From contig OZ014413.1 of assembly GCA_963965975.1 (NCBI GenBank), positions 4,536,001-4,600,000 on the forward strand: a DNA stretch of 64,000 bases, written 5' to 3'. Of the stretch, positions 59,901 to 64,000 are shown piece after piece. The translations under genes and the position numbers were made by a program. Under the pieces are notes generated by a model. That model saw only the letters and a list, made by a program, of their open reading frames with translations, searched no databases and was not told the origin of the DNA. Source of the stretch: Xestospongia bergquistia. Taxonomy: Eukaryota; Porifera; Demospongiae; Haplosclerida; Petrosiidae. Numbering within the stretch: the first letter of the stretch is position 1; the number at the start of each line of letters is the position of its first letter.

Positions 59901-62900
59901 AACAGTTTAGTAAGTTGGTTTTCATTAACGCTCTCAAGTCTTTAATTTAAAGACTTTAGAAGGTTTAGACTATTGAGTGAAGTTTGTAAAGTGAACTGAT
60001 AGGTCTAAAGCTCTCTATGGGACTAACTAAATAAACTGCTGTTAACAGTTTCGTCAGTTGTTTTGCAATAACACTCAAAAGTCTTTAATTTAAAGACTTT
60101 CGAAGGTTTAGACTATTGAGTGAAGATTGTAAAGTAAATTGATACGTCTAAAGGACTCTATGGGACTAACTAAATAAACCGCTATTAACCGTTTAGTAAG
60201 TGGGTTTCCATTAACACTTTAAAGTCTTTAATTTAAAGACTTTAGAAGGTTTAAACTATTGAGTAAAGTTTATAAAGTAAACTGCTCAGTCTAAAGGACT
60301 CTATGCGACTAAAGAAATAAACTGCTATTAACAGTTTAGTAAGTTTGTTTGCATTAACACTCTAAAGTCTTTAATTTAAAGACTTTAGAAGGTTTAGACT
60401 ATTGAGTGAAGTTTACAAAGCAAACTGCTCAGTCTAAAGGACTCTATGGGACTATCTAATTAAACTGCTATTAACAGCTTAGTAAGTTGGTTTGCATTAA
60501 CACTCTGAAGTCTTTGAATTAAAGAGTTTAGAAGGTTTAGACTATTGAGTGAAGTTTATAAAGTAAACAGCTAGGTCTAAAGGACTCTATGGGACTAACT
60601 AAATAAACTGTTATTACCAGTTTAGTAAGTTAGTTTGCATTAACACTCTAAAGTCTTTAATTTAAAGACTTTAGAAGGTGTAGACTATAGAGTAAAGTTT
60701 ATAAAGTAAACTGCACAGTCTAAAGGACTCTATGGGACTAAAGAAATGAACTGCTATTAACAGTTTAGTAAGTTTGTTTGCATTAACGCTCTCAAGTGTT
60801 TAATTTAAAGACTTTAGAAGGTTTAGAGTATTGAGTGAAGTTTGTAAAGTGAACTGATAGGTCTAAAGGACTCTATGGGACTAACTAAATAAACTGCTGT
60901 TAACAATTTAGTCAGTTGGTTTGCATTAACACTCTAATGTCTTTAATTTAAAGACTTGAGAAGGTTTAAACTATTGAGTAAAGATTATAAAGTAAACTGC
61001 TCAGTCTAAAGGACTCTATGGGACTAAAGAAATGAACTGCTATTAACAGCTTAGTACGTTGGTTTGCATTAACACTATAAAGTCTTTAATTTATAGACTT
61101 TAAAAAGTTTAGAGTATTGAGTGAAGTTTATAAAGTAAACAGCTCAGTCTAAAGGACTCAATGAAACTAACTAAATAAACTGCTGTTAACAGTCTAGTCA
61201 GTTGGTTTGCATTAACACTCAAAAGTCTTTAAATTAAAGACTTTAGAAGCTTTAGACTTTTGAGTGAGGTTTTTAAAGTAAACTGATTGGTCTAAAGGAC
61301 TCTATTGGACTAACTAAATAAACTATTATTAAAAGCTTAGTAAGTTAGTTTGTGAGAACACTCTAAAGTCTTTAATTTAAAGACTTTAGAAGGTTTAGAC
61401 TATTGAGTAAAGTTTTTAAAGTAAACTGCTCAGTCGAAAGGACTCTATGGGACTAAAGAAATAAACTGCTATTAACAGTTTAGTAAGTTGGTTTGCATTA
61501 ATGCTGTAAAGTCTTTAATTTAAAGAGTTTAGAAGGTTTAGACTATTGAGTGAAGTTTGTAAAGTGAACTGTTAGTTCTAAAGGACTCTATGGGATTAAC
61601 TAAATAAAGTGCTATTAACAGTTTAGTAAGTTTGTTTGCATTAACACTCTAATGTCTTTAATTTAAAGACTTTAGAAGGTTTAAACTATTGAGTAAAGTT
61701 TATAAAGTAAACTGCTCAGTCTAAAGTACTCTATGGGACTAATGAAATAAACTGCTATTAACAGTTTCGTAAGTTTGTTTGTATTAACACTCTAAAGTCC
61801 TTAATTTAAAGACTTCAGAAGGTTTAGAGTATTGAGTAAAGTTTCTAAAGTAAACTGCTCAATCTAAAGGACTCTATGCGACTAAACAAATAAACTGCTA
61901 TTAAAAGTTCAGTAAGTTGGTTTACATTAACATTCTAAAGTCTTTAAATTGAAGAGTTTAGAAAGTTTAGATTATTGAGTGAAGTTTATAAAGGAAACTG
62001 GTCATTCTAAAGGACTCTATGAAACTAACTAAATAAAATGTTATTAACAGTTTAGTAAGTTGGTTTGCGTTAACTCTCTAAAGTCTTTAATTTAAAGACT
62101 TTAGAAGGTTTAGACAATTGAGTGAAGTTTGTAAAGTAAACTGATAGGTCTAATGGACTCTATGGGACTAACTAAATAAACTGCTATTAACAGTTTAGTA
62201 AGTTGGTTGGCATTAACACTCTAAAGTCTTTAATTTAAAGACTTTAGAAGGTTTAAACTATTGAGTAAAGTTTATAAAGTAAACTGCTCTGTCTAAAGGA
62301 CTCTATGTGACTAACTAATTAAACTGCTGTTAACAGTTTAGTAAGTTGGTTTGCATTAACACTCAAACGTCTTTAAATTAAAGACTTTAGAAGCTGTAGA
62401 TTATTGAGTGAAGTTTATAAAGTAAACAGCTCAGTCTAAAGGGCTCTATGAAACTAACTAAATAAACTGCTGTTAACAGTTTAGTAAGTTGGTTTGCATT
62501 AACACTCAAACATCTTTAAATTAAAGACTTTAGAAGCTTTAGATTATTGAGTGAAGTTTGTAAAGTAAACTGATAGGTCTAAAGGACTCTATGGGACTAA
62601 CTAAATAAACTATTATTAACAGTTTAGTAAGTTAGTTTGTGATAACACTCTAAAGTCTTTAAATTAAAGACTTTAGAAGCATGAAACTATTGAGTAAATT
62701 TTCTAAAGTAAACTGCTCAGTGTAAAGGACTCTATGGGACTAAAGAAATAAACTGCTATTAACAGTTTAGTATTTGCATTAACACTCTAAAGTCTTTAAT
62801 TTAAGGACTTTAGAAGGTTTAAACTATTGAGTAAAGTTTCTAAAGTAAACTGCTCAGTGTAAAGGACTCTTTGGGACTAAAGAAATAAACTGCTATTAAC

Positions 62901-64000
62901 AGTTTAGTAACTTTGTTTGCATTAACACTCTAATGTCTTTAATTTGAAGACTTTAGAAGGTTTAGAGTATTGAGTGAAGTTTATAAAGGAAAAAGCTCAG
63001 TCAAAAAGACTCTATGAAACTAAGTAATTAAACTGCTCTTAACAGTTTAGCAAGATGGTTTCCATTAACACCGTAAAGCCTTTTAATTTAAAGACTTTAG
63101 AAAGTTTAGACAATTGAGTATATTTTATAAAGTAAACCGCTCATTCTAAAGGACTCTATGGGACTAAGTAATTAAACTGCTATTAACAGTTTAGTAATTT
63201 GTTTTGCATTAACACTCTGAAGTCTTTAAATTAAAGAGTTTAGAAGGTTTAGACTATTGAGTGAAGTTTATAAAGTAAACAGCTCTGTCTAAAGGACTCT
63301 ATGAAAATAAGTAAATAAACTGCTGTTAACAGTTTAGTAAGTTAGTTTGCATTAACACTCTAAAGTCTTTAATTTAAAAACTTTAGAAGGTTTAGACTAT
63401 TGAGTAAAGTCTCTGAAGTAAACTGCTCAATCTAAAGGACTCTATGGGACAAAAGAAATAAACTGCTATTAAAAGTTCAGTAAGTTGGTTTGCATTAACA
63501 CTCTAAGGTCTTTAAATTAAAGAGTTTAGAAAGTTTAGAGTATTGAGTGAAGTTTATAAAGTAATCTGGTCAGTCTAAAGGACTCTATGAAACTAACTAA
63601 ATAACTTTTATTATCAGTTTAGTAAGTTGGTTTACATTAACCCTCTAAAGTCTTTAATTTAAAGACTTTAGAAGGTTTACACTATTGAGTAAAGTTTGTA
63701 AAGTAAACCGATAGGTCTAAAGGACTCTATGGGACTAACTAAATAAACCGCTATTAACAGTTTAGTAAGTTGGTTTGCATTAACTCTCAAAAGTCTTTTA
63801 TTTAAAGACTTTAGAAGGTTTAAACTATTGAGTAAAGTTTCTAAAGTAAACTGCTCAGTATAAAGGACTCTATGGGACTAAAGAAATAAACTGCTATTAA
63901 CAGTTTAGTAATTTGGTTTGCATTAACACTCTAAAGTGCCTAATTTAAAGACTTTAGAAGGTTTAGAGTATTGAGTGAAGTTTACAAAGTAAAAAACTCA

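Larger units (their letters stand above)
24731..64000. repeat. Satellite array, subfamily B
   Basis: About 275 monomers of about 142-143 bp in the same orientation, running off the end of the window. Against subfamily A they mostly have a T-centred palindrome (CTTTAA-T-TTAAAG), GTTTATAAAGTAAACTGCTCAG, CTGCTATTAACAG and GGGACTAAAGAAATAAAC. Recurrent types include one with GATAGGTCTAAAG, one with AAAAAGCTCAG and GAAACTAAGTAAATAA, one with CTGCTCATTCTAAAG then CTCTGAAGTCTTTAAATTAAAGAG, and one with CAGCTCGGTCTAAAG. These recur in similar order with higher-order periods of about 8-10 monomers. The stretch shows no transposon, gene or RNA. Confidence 0.96.

Noticed and set aside
1-64000. Regular spacing and palindromes suggesting a CRISPR array or bacterial repeat
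   Set aside because: Repeats are contiguous 143-bp monomers without unique spacers, and the inserts have eukaryotic transposon structure and introns.
1-64000. A CENP-B box or similar 17-bp motif in the satellite
   Set aside because: I looked for a TTCG...A..CGGG-like pattern in the monomer and saw none. CpG is nearly absent from the array.

Overview
The window is a eukaryotic, very AT-rich block of tandem satellite DNA, broken only by two DNA transposon insertions. It holds no host gene, rRNA or tRNA that I can support. The transposase pseudogene has GT-AG introns, the TIR/TSD structures are of eukaryotic types, and the satellite shows higher-order repeats. Together these fit a heterochromatic (possibly centromeric or pericentromeric) region of an animal, probably an invertebrate. 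I cannot name the species.

Layout. (1) 1-1325, 4936-11100 and 11358-24730 are satellite subfamily A: head-to-tail monomers of about 143 bp. (2) 1326-4935 is a 3,610-bp piggyBac-type element inserted at a TTAA in one monomer. Its minus-strand transposase has three recognisable catalytic Asp codons, a 305-bp intron carrying a small MITE, and two in-frame nonsense codons that remove the acidic N-terminus and the Cys-rich C-terminus. (3) 11101-11357 is a 257-bp foldback MITE with 31-bp terminal inverted repeats and a 4-bp AAAT duplication, placed exactly in the centre of the monomer's main palindrome. (4) 24731-64000 is satellite subfamily B: the same monomer with diagnostic substitutions, about 142-143 bp.

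In all there are roughly 420 monomers. Each is built from inverted repeats: a 27-bp near-perfect palindrome with a 1-nt centre, a 17-bp palindrome, and a looser stem. The centre base of the large palindrome is A in most of subfamily A and T in most of subfamily B. Higher-order and segmental duplications of 2, 3, 5, 7, 8, 10, 13 and 18 monomers can be traced by eye. The youngest is a 2,571-bp (18-monomer) tandem duplication at 51843-56984 in which I found only two substitutions. Removing the element plus one TSD restores monomer phase exactly at both insertions (143 bp each), which independently confirms their boundaries.

The only coding material is the dead or dying transposase. The piece to look at is the satellite itself: a palindrome-built monomer, two domains differing at the palindrome centre, insertion at the dyad axis, and clear traces of recent unequal exchange.
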